Assembly: GCF_032854445.1 (NCBI RefSeq)
Contig: NC_088303.1
Coordinates: 27,041,501 to 27,105,500 of the forward strand
From: Liolophura sinensis
Lineage: Eukaryota > Mollusca > Polyplacophora > Chitonida > Chitonidae
Direction of reading: 5' to 3'
Length of the DNA stretch: 64,000 bases
Shown here: in pieces, positions 35,080-47,133 of the stretch
Layout of the letters: every line of letters starts with the position of its first letter
Position numbering within the stretch: the first letter of the stretch is position 1
The notes under the pieces: model-generated
Seen by the model: only the letters and a program-made list of their open reading frames with translations
The model's database searches: none
What the model was told of the DNA's origin: nothing
Program-made: the position numbers and the translations under genes

Positions 35080-35599
35080 CCCTCTTTCCGATATATACCT
35101 TTTCTATGACAACATTCGATTAAAATGATAAATTCGACCTTTAAACTTATCAATACGTGCGCTCAATTGCAAAATATCATTTCATACAATATTCACAAAA
35201 GTATACAATTTTGAATTTTTTAAATTATACACCATTCTGAATGTAGTCTACTCCAATTGAGAAGTTAAAACTGATTTTACACGTAGCGGATCATTCTAAT
35301 TCGTTCTGATTTTTCTTTAACACCGAATCGATTAAAAATGCAACACATGAATACCTAAATAAACATTAGACTTTGAGTAATATGGGAAGTGAAAAACTGC
35401 TATGGGTATTAAAGTTTTAAAAATTGTTGAACCCGAAATTCTAGCACACCTGCCATTTCAAAGTCTTCCTCATGACATTTCGAGTCAGAACACAACGATA
35501 CATCTATATGCGTTCGCAATTCGCTTCACAAGAAAGTGATTCCGTTTTGCGATTCCTTTCGGGCCAACGTTTTACACAGATTGCCTCGCTCTGTGGGGA

Positions 35600-35717
35600 G
35601 AGGGAGGATATTGTCATTCATCGTCTGGAACAGAGCCGTATACAAGTCTGTCCTCCATACGTCCAATACCGCGAAGGAATGTTTAATGGAAGAACGAAAC
35701 CAAAGCCTCGCCGTTAA
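35600..35717 (+). other. Block R with shared open frame
   Basis: One frame across block R reads similarly in three copies: here KECLMEERNQSLAVNAL (in the frame of 35536-35769), in C QECLMEEQNQSLAVNAL (about 47545) and in D KECLMEEQIQSLAVDAL (about 59010). An inverted piece lies at 62700-62940. The likeness extends only about 40 codons and no domain is recognised. Confidence 0.3.
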
Positions 35718-36120
35718 TGCTTTATTTTTGCTTCATTCGTCGTGCGTTATTGGCATATGCCAGGTATAACAGGTTCACCTGCGTACTTTTCTCTCTGAAT
35801 GGCCAATCTGTCTCAATGTTTTAGACATACACAGGCTTTTATTGAGACAGGCGAGCTGCTTGTGACATTGATACCCTGCTACCTCGGACGATAACCCTCA
35901 CTGTGGCTCAGAAAATTGGATATGCTCAGACAAGGCAATTCCAGTAAATCGGAGAGGGATAACCTACAAACTACTTCTTCGTCTTTCAACCAGGTCTGTT
36001 GCCTATCATCTCTAGTAAATGCATGTAAAAAACATGTTATCGTGGCCATCAGGCTTTTGGATTTATATCTCGTCTCGCCAGAGGGCCTCAAATATATATG
36101 ATGTCACTCATTTTAATTTG

Positions 36121-36308
36121 TGCTGTTATTTTTAAACTGATACAACCAGTACAGAACCGTTTGTAGTGAAGTGAAACCTTTGCTTACAGTGGGGAGAAAG
36201 GAAACTTTTCTAATGCTGTAATTTTTAAACTGATGCAACCAGTACAGAACCGTTTGTAGTGAAGTGAAGCCTTTGCTTACAGTGGGGAGAAACGAAACTG
36301 TTCTAACA
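36121..36308. repeat. 93-bp tandem duplication, copy B only
   Basis: The unit at 36121-36213 is repeated at 36214-36307 with few differences (landmarks TTTTTAAACTGAT, CCAGTACAGAACCG, TTTGCTTACAGTGGGGAG). Copies C (about 47990-48075) and D (about 59440-59520) have a single unit. The period is 93 bp, a multiple of three, so a minus-strand open frame carries a 31-residue repeat. I take that as coincidence. Confidence 0.9.
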
Positions 36309-39061
36309 AGCAACATTAACCTAGGAACTGATCTATCTGCCTGACGTATTGGAATAGAGGAGATTTCAAAAAGAAATACCATCAATACATTTTCGAAGTC
36401 TCGGATGATTACTTACATTTATGTTTACCCTGTAATTAAAATGTCTTATAAGTCACTTGTAAAATAAGCCTTGTTCCTCTGTTCAGTTTCTTTATTATTT
36501 TGTTAATAATTGATTTCAAACCTCTGAGCATTTAAAACTCTTCTTGGTTTTCATTTAATATTTATACCAGTCGATGTTTCTATGTCAGAGTAACAAGTCT
36601 TGATCAGTTTTTCATGATTTACGTTTAAGTACTTTTCTTCACTGAATTCTTTCTTCACTGAAAATCTTCTTTCAAGGGAAATCTTTCCTTAAATGAGTTT
36701 ACTTCAGAAAAAGAAAATGAACAGATTAATAATGTGTTAACCACAAGTGATAACAATAGGCTTATCCCGATATTTGTTGGCATTCTATAAGCTTTCCCTT
36801 CAAGCTATCCAGAGAATTAGCGCCATCGTGTGATCAAAACGTTGCACTGTCCTTCCAGTGGGCACCAGGTTATATGTGTGGTGATGTATTTGGCCGTGTT
36901 TCGCTATAGGGTTGCACAAACTGCTATGGCACTTCTCTGTGTCCAAACGTACTTTCCGCGATAAGCGATGTTCAAACATACATTTGAAAATGACAAGAAC
37001 TTAACAGCTGGATCAGATGCGAAATGCACGCACTGAAGATTTGCTGATCCTGATTAGTACTGAATGTTGTTTTCTTAGTGGTTTTCTCCATTTAAAGGCA
37101 AGCCGATCGTTTACACATGAGAATGAATTCTGAGTGCAAAGCACCAACACTATGAATAATGTTTAAGTTTAATGCCCCGTGGAGGTTTTATAAAGTACTA
37201 TATGAAGTGAGGTGGGTGTCGAAACTCTCAGTGCCTACTGTGTCGAATGGTATAGATGCCAAAGAGTTTACTACCTTATTGTTATTATGTGTGATGCTTT
37301 CCTCGATGTCGCTGTTCAATTCATTATCGTTTTGTGATAAAACCATCGCTTTTAACTTTGGCCATCTTGAACATGATTTTAGTCACCTTTAACTTCGGTC
37401 ACTTTTAACATGACTTTGCTCATGTAACTCACAACTCGTCCATAAGTCAGAATACCGTCAATTGAGTTAAACATTTCTAAAGTTTACAAAATAATATATT
37501 CTTAGTTTAAAGCGTGGAAGTACGAGGAGTTTCGGTCCACAGATCCGCTGCAATGGCCCCGCGAAGGCCTTCATTCTAACCATTTCGCAAGAGGCGTGAG
37601 GTGTGAATTAGTTGTTAGAAATGCCTTACGACTTAAGTGACAATAAATTCCATATATTAAATATTGTTTGTTCCAGCGATAAATCTCATTTTGGTACATG
37701 GAAGATAAGAGAAGCCGGTTTGCCACTAATGTCTGCACGGTGAAAACACATTTGTATATATATAAAACCACAATGTGTATGTGTGAACAGCATTGACGTA
37801 AATGTATACATTAAACACGTTTAATCTCTCTACAACTTCGCGCCTACCTGTGTAAAACTGTTATACTTATACGCATGTACAGGTGTAAACAGAACGTTAA
37901 CCTGGGTTTATCTATTCACAGCATTTCATTTTTATAATATGTGCTCTGAAGAAATTAAGTGACTGCATTCTCACATAAATGAATATTCCCAACAGAGTTA
38001 GCTTGCCACGATTTGAATACTGATTTCACTTATTCTCCTGGGACATACCTTGTGCCTTTCCAACTTTAAGGCAAAGTGTTCACTGCTTCTCTTTGTACGA
38101 TTGCTTTCTAATTTCGTACTGTATACACTTGCTTAGTTTTTCAAATGCTTGTGGTAAGCGTTGTTTTCGGGATTGGCCTTATCATTGCTGACCTGGGGCG
38201 TCCATATTGGTTGACGGCTGGTATAAGAATGTTTGTTTCGATATATAGAACCACAAGACATTTATGGCATTATTTCCCCACACATTTTAGGATAGCCATT
38301 CATATCTATACATACAGCATATAGTGTAGAAATTAGTCTTCTTTAGAAGTATTCAGTGTAGCCCTGAGTGATGAATGTCCGAAAAATAAACCTTTACGTC
38401 TACCCACGAATACGACAACCTAATGCACTCAGAGCAGCAGTCTCTCAATCAGATATACCCATTTGATTTTGAACATAGCAGCTCTTCAGTTTTGACATGT
38501 ACGTCAAAGGGATCAAGATAAACGCCTGTCATTATCTCCCTAGCGCGAAAATTGTCTATTCCACATGACATGATAGCAGAAGAGTTACACATTATGGCAT
38601 TACCTTATCTGGATGCAATGGCGCATCACTAATATATCTAATACAAACAGGCTTTATGCGGGATAAATAGAGACAGACCGTGTGGAACGTAGGTAGAATG
38701 CATCAGAAAAAGAAGATAGGAAGAATAAAAAAGTGACTGAAACGAAATCAGAGCGGAACTGTAGCAAGTTGTACTTTTAATACACTTTACATTCTTCTCA
38801 AATATTTTCTGACACATAACCTGGCGAATTTGAATCAGTAGTGCGGCAGCATGGAAGATTCTACATGTATATAAGTATAGAATTTGCATAAGTGGGTGCA
38901 GTTCATACAACCTACTTGCTTACGTTTACATGTTTACAGAGAAAACTGACTTATAAACAAGCCTTGAGTACAGATTATACACGTACGTTGCTGGTCACGC
39001 CAGCATCATTGCCAAAACTTACGCTATGGATTTTTTGGGACACGGATCATGTCTGTATAGT

Positions 39062-39217
39062 TTATTTATTTATTTATTTATTTGACTCGTGTTGTACGTC
39101 GTACTCAAGAATATTCACTTATAAGACGGCGGCCCTCAATATGGTGGGAGGAAACCGAGCACAACCCGGGGGAAACCCACGACCATCCGCAGATTGCTGG
39201 AAGACTTTCCCAAGCAC
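39062..39217 (-). mobile_element. SINE fragment shared with copy C
   Basis: A minus-strand 3' part of the SINE with a (TTTA)n tail. Exact 12-bp duplications TGTCTGTATAGT flank it at 39050-39061 and 39218-39229. The same insertion with the same flanks is in copy C at 50864-51034, so it predates the B/C split. Confidence 0.9.
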
Positions 39218-39827
39218 TGTCTGTATAGTAACGCACTTCATCTCCAAACGCACTTTTAGTAAACATGTACCATTCTGTCATGTTTCCACGAGTTAATAAG
39301 AAATGAGTCAGTATCACGTGGTAAGATGGTCACAAAAAAGCTTATCATACACAGGTGTTAAAAAAAAACCAGGAATGTTCTATCATCTGACTCCTCCGTG
39401 CAGATGACATATGCAAGATTATCTCACCAACAACTATACTTTGTATATCATTTATTCTGCCTTTTGAATCGTGTTTGTTTTTTCACACTACCATACAACA
39501 ACTTGTTCCAGTTATGTTCACGTCTTGACGTTAAGGACTCCTAGAACGGACGCAATGCAACTCCTCATTTGCACACAAAATTGTTCGCCATCGGATAAAT
39601 GAGCGTGTGGATAATAATGTATGACAAAGGTCTCTAATGCCACAACATCTTTATGCTGCTTCCGACATTTTGGGGTCCCGTTGTGTCGTAAGCGATGATC
39701 CGTTACATATGCCGGTTTAGTCTCACGTGTTAAGACAGCATTGGTCGCTGAAATGGAAATTGATACATCACATTATCTCTAATATAAAGACAAGCTTGGC
39801 GAGGGTGTTTTAACGGAGAATACAATG

Positions 39828-40100
39828 TTAAATCTGATTTCTCGGATAATACAATATATATATATTCTGCATCATACTTCTTCTACATGGGGGTAAAAAA
39901 GGACCTTGTTTAGTATGCACTGTCTTGTATTTACGAAATATATGGTACTCTAGTTGTACTGTTGATATCAGTATATTCAGTTTATAACACGTTGATATCG
40001 AAGCATGCATGGTGCAATGGACAGTGTACGCTCCATAAACGCAACCTACTATTCTATCAAGCACCATGAGTTTAATTTCCTTAATTTTAACTGTTTTCAT
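39828..40100 (-). other. Block Q open frame, copy in B
   Basis: The minus-strand open frame shows YHIFRKYK, HTKQGPFLPPCRRSM and then diverges (a frameshift relative to the other copies after about residue 75). It is one of five copies. The protein is unrecognised and the lost C-terminus argues against function. Confidence 0.2.
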
Positions 40101-41954
40101 TTATTTAATTAATTGGGATTTATCGCTGCATATAGTTATACGTGTTCATGTTTATGTGTGCACCGTCAGGGAGTTAAAGGTACAAAACATTTCACGAAGT
40201 TACGTACAACATTGCCCACATTCAACGAAAACTGAGCCAAGGTTTAAGTTGAAATGAACCAGCGCTAGCCATATACATGTTCATCTAGGAACCCTGGATA
40301 TTCCTAGGACAAAAGAACAAAGATCAACACTACTGAAGACATTCCATGCAACGGTATCATTACTTTCTTAATTTGTAAAAAGACGGCATTACGATATGTC
40401 AGCCATACGTTGATGAATATCATCTGACCTAATATAGCTTATTAACACTGCAAATACATATTATCTATCTAGCAATGTGAATACATAGCTGGGAATGTTG
40501 TCATTGAGTTGTATTGTGCTTAAACAACTTGCATTCTTAGCAAAGGTCTTATTGTGCACAATTTGGACACGTTTTGGACGGTGTTCCTATAATAGGACGC
40601 CATTTTAGTATTTTATATAGCTCATCAGCATTAGGCGACTGACTGTCTCGTTTAAGGAAGTTGTACACATATTCAATGTAACATGGTATCCCCTTCAGGC
40701 AAATTAATAATCAGGGGCAAATTTGGTGTGAGAAGGACACATGATATTCGAACAAAAGAACGTCCTATGTCTGTCAGACGCCTTAAAGAGTAGTATTCCC
40801 CAGAATGATGGGTCGATAGTACAGTTTTTGCCTTAGCGCCATGCACTTTTCCTAGATCAATGTTGATATTATGCTGTTGTGCATTTGCCCAGTACCTCCC
40901 AAGTGACAAAACAACAAAATCACAAAACACATCAAAAATGCAGTCTAACTGGTCGATTTGATTAATGAAAACACCGTGTGATTTTCACGACTGGAAGTAT
41001 TTAAGTCGCCAACTAGATGAAAGTTTTTAAGAGACAAAAGACCGTTGTTTAAATTCTTTGAAACCAGCAATTAAGCCCCGAGCAAAGCACATCAGACATC
41101 ACACATATGTTGGTCAGTTGTTACTTACAGCCCGTCATGGCAGTTTGTAAAATGATCTGAGTGATTTAATCCGATTTAAATTCGTTTGATGGGTGTTTTA
41201 GTCATTTTTAAAGGTTTATCTCATACAAAATGAGGGTAAACTGTATTATGATAGATACTGGGACGAGCTGGTTAGACAGAGCCAATGTGTCTGACAATTA
41301 AAGCTTGATGCTCTGGAATGATAGTGAAGTTTTCCTCAACGCATCATTTGCTTAGGACTGGTACATGTAACCTAGGGAGACAGATGTTGATCTGTGTATT
41401 CTCAGTCTTCGGTTTTTTTCAATCTCAAGAAAATTATCTTGTTCTCCCAAAAGAAATTATGTCAAAATCTTTCCTTAACACAGGATATGCGTGCGGAGGG
41501 GCCTACAGAACACAAACCATTATCCGTGTAAATATTGTTATCACAGTGAAAAGCACAGAAAATTTCTTTATTCTTTGTTTATTTTGGGTATTGAAAGCCT
41601 TGTTTTATATTAAGCAAGATACACATTCATGGTAGTATTTCATTTGGTATCTCTTTTAAGGTTTATTTTTACGTCAGGACGGATAATAGCATTCTTCGGG
41701 ATGGAGATCTACATGTATGATGTGTATTAGTGGCCAAAGTGAATATAATGGCAAAAGCAGGAGATATAATGATGTTTACATCTACAGCGACGAGGCTGTC
41801 CAAAAACCCGGGTAATTCGTTTTGTGGTTCATAATAACACCCACAGGACAAATCTCGCATAGTCTGCCGCCAAGCCCTGCTCATCGCTATCATATTCAAC
41901 ACAACCCATCGTCAGTCATTTTCCCCTTGATATACAGTATATAAAACCGATGAA

Positions 41955-42175
41955 GGGCGGTTGGTTCCAAAGCTCGCAGATACCCAGTGCTTAAGACAAA
42001 CACTTTGCGTTAGCCTTGCACTTTCGCAGACGAGAGATTTCTTTGTCTTATAATTCAGAGAATATGAAAAAATATTAAACGTTTTTACAGTCATAATAAT
42101 ACAAACGTGACTGTCGTCATCACGCATGTCCTAATCTCACCAACAATTTGATATAGTCACGGACGGATTTTTTTT
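41955..42175. repeat. Block T, strongly conserved between B and C
   Basis: Nearly identical to 52305-52505 (roughly 95 percent by eye) while flanking parts of the two copies are less alike. A minus-strand frame starting MRDDDSHVCIIMTV is shared by both copies, but its ends differ. The segment is absent from copy A between 15790 and 16620. Confidence 0.6.
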
Positions 42176-45100
42176 TATTTTATTGATACAGTTCCAGTAC
42201 TTCACATGACTGAGACGCTTTGGCTAACGAAACCAGTGAAAATGTTCTGTATAACAGCATATCTTCGTGAGAGATATAAAGATATTTTCATTTATTCGTT
42301 CTAGCATAGTTTTAGATAGAAAAACGGACATATAAATATTGAGAACTGAGACTGATCTTTTGCTGTAGACAACGACTCAAATGCTGCAGATCACGCATAA
42401 ATGGCCAATTCCTTTCGTTTCTCCGTGACGTTGGATTGTCCTGTATATGAATATGCGCACACGAAACTGCTATCTGGCCCATTCCGGAAGTTACTCAAGT
42501 CTGGTAGGGTGTGGGCAAGATCATTGATATTTTCTAGTCCGTCGTTAGAAAATGAGTTAAGCCACTAAAATGAAAATGTGCTGCATTCTCTTGCTACAAG
42601 GCAATCTGCAACAATTTGAACAAACGTTATGTTATTGCCCCCTAAGCAATGATCTCTTTACAGGTTACATCTGTTTCGTCATAATGTAACATCCAGACTG
42701 GCTGAACACTTGCTATGTCGTTTACAACTTTTTACACGCTTAACCCTTCCATACACGTATAATAAATTTTTCAATATCAGAAGCCGGCAGACTTATATGA
42801 TACCATGATATAGAATTGCCTTAATCTATTTCCCTGAGCTCTTACCCCCACTTACCCTCCAGCCATCAGACAATTTCATATGTCCCTGATCACAATCGAA
42901 AATACTACACCAGTTAGGCAGACTCCTTGTCGTTTTATCATTCATAGTTCTGGGTCTTGAACATTTGTGATCAATTGACCTCCCCCGGGCCGTGGTAAGC
43001 TTCAACCAGGCGTCTTACCCAACTCTATATATGCAACCGATCCATGTCTGTCCGATTATCTGTTCCTCGACATTTTAAAATATCCCTTCATGTAGCGGAA
43101 TACTTTACGTTATTAACAAATGCGCCTGGAGTAGAAAAGTTGTCTGTGCTTGAGACAAGAGAGCTTCGGTGAAATCCAATGGCGGGTCCGTGTTACTGAC
43201 AACCTGTGCATTTAAACGGCGTGTTGTATTTAGATAGGTACTTGTTGGAAATCTCTGATTTAACGTCAATACACATCGTGGTATATTAATTTGAGCGTGA
43301 ACGCATTACCAGTCAAAATGAAGAGGGTAGTGTTACGACCCAAACGACTTTATTAGCTTTAACAAGAACAGATAACAAGACTTTTACAAATACTAAAGTA
43401 CTTAAGTTTAACAAGAAAGGATAGCAGTATCTATACAAACACTACAGTACTTAAATGTACAACGGTGTCAAGTCCAAACGAACGCATATACTCCACAATG
43501 CTTAAAAATTGCACAGAGGCAATATTCATAAGAGGGAAAGTCCACAGTATAACTGAGTGTATGACGAAATATACACAACATTCCACAGACAAGTTCTGAC
43601 ATCATCATTAATACACCTTTTAAAGTCTTCAATCAGAATGATCTGTATTAACTTTTCATAATCTTTATCTACAGATTTAGCAGAACACCATCGCTCAAAC
43701 AATTGTTCCTTCTGCCTAGCAAATTCAATGTAAGTCTGATCTCTGTGTCAAAATTTCTAAATTTCTGCCAGGCCCCGAACTGAGCGTATTCTGGAACATT
43801 CTAAGGCAGTGGCAGACAGCAGGCCCTGAACTCAGCATATGTAAACAGTGGCAAGCTAAATTTAGAAGCTGACGGCAGTTGTGCACATAACAGTAGATTC
43901 TATTTTGAATCTAACCAGAGTAAACACTTTATTGCTAGCTTAGTCATAATCGTACGCGGAAAAGGTCATGAGAGAAACTATTACCAGTCACCAACGGGTG
44001 CTCGATAGCCCCATACATAAACTAGGAACACTGAAAACTGTACTTTCACATCACATAAATCTTCCAAAAATGTGAAGACTAGGATTTTAAGACAGGAAAG
44101 GGGAAAGTTCTGATATACACGCGTGTAATTTCTAGAAGCAGGTTGAGGAGCTTAACATCGCTCAGAGCCCCTTGTTTTGCTGTTCTTTTCATCTGCTTCA
44201 TAATAACTGACTTCAGTAAGCTAAAAGGCCATACCCTAGAAATCGTAAGATTTTCATTTCTGACGTGACCCATTCCTGTCATGCTGTACACTGAAGTAAC
44301 CGATGAAAAAAAAAGCGATTGATTATTATTCATCTCATTTTCCATTCAAAAAGAACTGAAATTGTCACACACATACATGATTTATCAAATTGTTTGGGGA
44401 CCTTGGGTCTATTGTTTCCAAAGTCATCCTAAATATATTTTTAACATCGAAACTATTTCTCTTATAGTTAAAGCGTCGTTGCGAGAAACCCTTGTTATTG
44501 ATGTTAGCATTTACGACTTTGCATTTGAACAGTGACTTTGCCGGTTCCTATTTCAATCAACCCCATGGAACAAATGCTGTCGTTCTGTCCGCCACACGAT
44601 CTTTAATGAGATTTTTAAAGTAGATGTGGAAAAAGGGCATTGAATGAAATCGTGTCTGAGACCATCACACTAAAACTTACGGCTGCCTGGCTTGCGATTA
44701 GAGATCTGCTCTGTGTGCCGTTTGTAGTTGGATGTCCGTGTGTACTTCTCAAATAATACAGTTCTCTTTGATGGAAACGTGTCCCACTCGGCTTCACGGA
44801 AACCATACTCTGCACGTTGGTGTTTATCAGTGCGGTCATTTCTCAAAGCAGGCATACCGAAAATACAATGAGTAATGGTGACATAAATAAACGGCGACAT
44901 TGTTAAACAGTTTTATTTTTACCAGCTTTTTTACGACATGTTAGTGAATTTTGGCCAGTAGAAGTTTCCATTTAATCACTGAAAGGTCCCTGAAATACTT
45001 ATCTTAGTTCTCTTTATTAACCGATACATTCAAGTAATACTAGCTGATGTGTTCCGCCAGGTTTTAGAAAAGCACAGTAACTTTTTGTTGAGACGAGCGT

Positions 45101-46910
45101 ATTCCTTAAAATCTGCAGAACCTTTGTCTGCGCATGTTCGACAACTCAAAACGTTCAAGAGCAAAATTCTGAGTTGTGTGTCGGGACACCTAGGATCACA
45201 CCAAATGTTCTAAAAGTGGTACTTGTTGCTGCCTCGCTTGGCGGTAAGTTCTGAGAGGTTAGAAGAAGGACTGGTTGGTGCCATTATAATGTGATTTGGA
45301 GGGGTGCCATGCCTGGTCTCTTAGCCATGATACTCCAATGGCGTCAGCACTTTAACGGCATGGACTCGCCCTGTCACAAGAAGGCACAATAAATCTACCT
45401 AAGAATCTTTTTTTTTCATTTGACTGAAAAAGTGTACGACATAAAACCCGAAGCATACATACATTATGTCTTGTCTGGGATTGAAAGACTTTAGCAAAAA
45501 CAAAAGAAAATGTTTACCAAAAAATCAAAGAAAGTGGTTAAAATTATAGGGATGCACTGACGTCACCTGTCCTAGGTACACAAAGTATACGAGGCTCTCG
45601 GCTTAGAGTGCACGTATAATGCTCGATAAAGCTGGTAAGTGGTGACTGTAACTTTCGTTGTAACAGGACCGAGCTTGTGAAGCAGCGTTTATCGATGTGG
45701 AACCTCCCTTCGTCCCTTAGACACAACAGGTGGTCACACAGCCTACCCTCACCGCCTTCTCCATTTAATTACCTGCCGGAAACTGTCCCCCACCCAGTAC
45801 ACATCATCTACATTTACAACAGACCAACCAATAAGTTCTGCTTGGCTCTGGATATGCTAGATAAGTGAAATTTCAAATCAAGTCTATGAAACCAACAAAA
45901 ACCTGGGGATGATCCTATTATAGTGGACGCAGCACAGTGAACAGCAGGCATTCTCCCACCCCTAAATCGCTACCTTTCGATTTCTGCAAGTTCTTCAGGG
46001 ATCAATTATCTCCTCTTCGGTGTCTTATTCTTTGAAGCAACCTGCCGATTTTAGCAGCGTATCCAGCAGCCGATGAATGGACCGCCTATAGAAGTCAGGT
46101 GCGCGCAAGCTCTCTTCACATACTTACCCCCAAGCCAGTAACAACAATGTTCGTATGACCTTGAATGCTCGAATAACGATGTTCGGATTTCATGTAAATC
46201 TTGTGGTCGCGTCTGAATCTCACTTCTTCATGCATTCCGACCAAATCTCGATCAAGGCTCGTCTGAGTCTTGAAAAAATCTGGTATAGTGCTTCGACTCT
46301 CGATTTAATCTTGTCAGAAAGTCGCCTAAATTCTTAATCTCATCGGAATGTTGCATTGCCCTCGAAATAAAGGATCTATTTGTATGTTTAAATAGCACTC
46401 AGCTCAACAAGAGCGACATGTGGGCAACACTACGCTTTTGGCTTATACATTGAGCACAAATGGTTATCCATGCCTGGCACGGTAGGCTAGGTGTCAACAA
46501 AAACGTTAATGCCGTGAATATAATCACCAAACCTCACATACCGAATCTAAAACGTTAAGTATACATCGCGTTACACAGAGGGAAACCCATTCGTCAGTTT
46601 TGATGATATTTGAAAAAGCTGTGCGGAATATCGTCGACATTACATGCTTTACCAACATCTGTAAATTTAGCCAATTCCTTATTCCGTATTCCCAACGGAA
46701 ACTGCCAAAAACCTAGGATTCAGACTATTTCTTCTAAGGCTATTTTTGCTGACTGAAACTCTACTCAGAACATCACAAAATATCTATGTACACTACCGGA
46801 AAATGTCGGAATAAAGCCTCTCTCCCTAACCCTAAAAGATAAAGCATCAAGTTATCCGGCTGTTTTACAAGCCTCAGGAGATTGTCTTTTACCAAAGAGG
46901 GTAAGGAAGA

Positions 46911-47133
46911 TATTTTGGGGGGGGCGGATTTGGTGTTTTACGCTGTACTCAAGAATATTTCACTTATACGACGTACTCAAGCATTATGGTGCGTGGAAAC
47001 CGGGCAGAGCTACCATCCGCAGGTAGCTGCAGACCTTCCCACATAGGCCGGAGAGGAAGCCAGCATGAGCTGGACTTGAACTCACAGCGACTGCATTGGT
47101 GAGAGACTCCTGGGTCATTACGCTGCGCTAGCG
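46911..47133 (-). mobile_element. SINE, head truncated, with 12-bp TSD
   Basis: The minus-strand element lacks the first 35-40 bp of the tRNA-like head but keeps the B box and body. Repeats GGGTAAGGAAGA flank it at 46899-46910 and 47134-47145. Copy A has the empty site at about 30838-30865. Confidence 0.92.

Larger units (their letters stand above)
31990..35085. other. Copy-A-specific 3.1-kb segment
   Basis: Copy C passes from the equivalent of about 31.7 kb (58250) to the equivalent of 35.09 kb (58400) with almost nothing between, so this segment was gained in A or lost in C. It holds the exon-like pieces at 32236-33064 and 33497-33597, an (AT)n tract, a minisatellite, an unrecognised open frame at 34313-34528 and a SINE. 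No terminal repeats were seen. Confidence 0.5.
15050..35400 (+). repeat. Direct copy A of the ~11.5-kb unit, with insertions
   Basis: Landmarks run in the same order as in B and C. Bases 15080-15790 match 41040-41930. Bases 16620-16680 match 42200-42260. After the BEL insertion, 22560-22760 match 42430-42560 and 23060-23470 match 42780-43330. Bases 24540-24990 match 44450-44880. After the 2-kb insertion, 27044-27340 match 44890-45470. Bases 27800-28210 match 55560-55960. Bases 29880-30000 match 45730-45860. Bases 30180-30600 match 46000-46400. Bases 31550-31700 match 58100-58250 and 35090-35250 match 58400-58540. Insertions account for its greater length: BEL, the inverted-repeat element, SINEs and about 3 kb at 31990-35085. 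The interval 28210-29510 is only partly alignable (28960-29040 matches 56060-56140). Confidence 0.75.
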
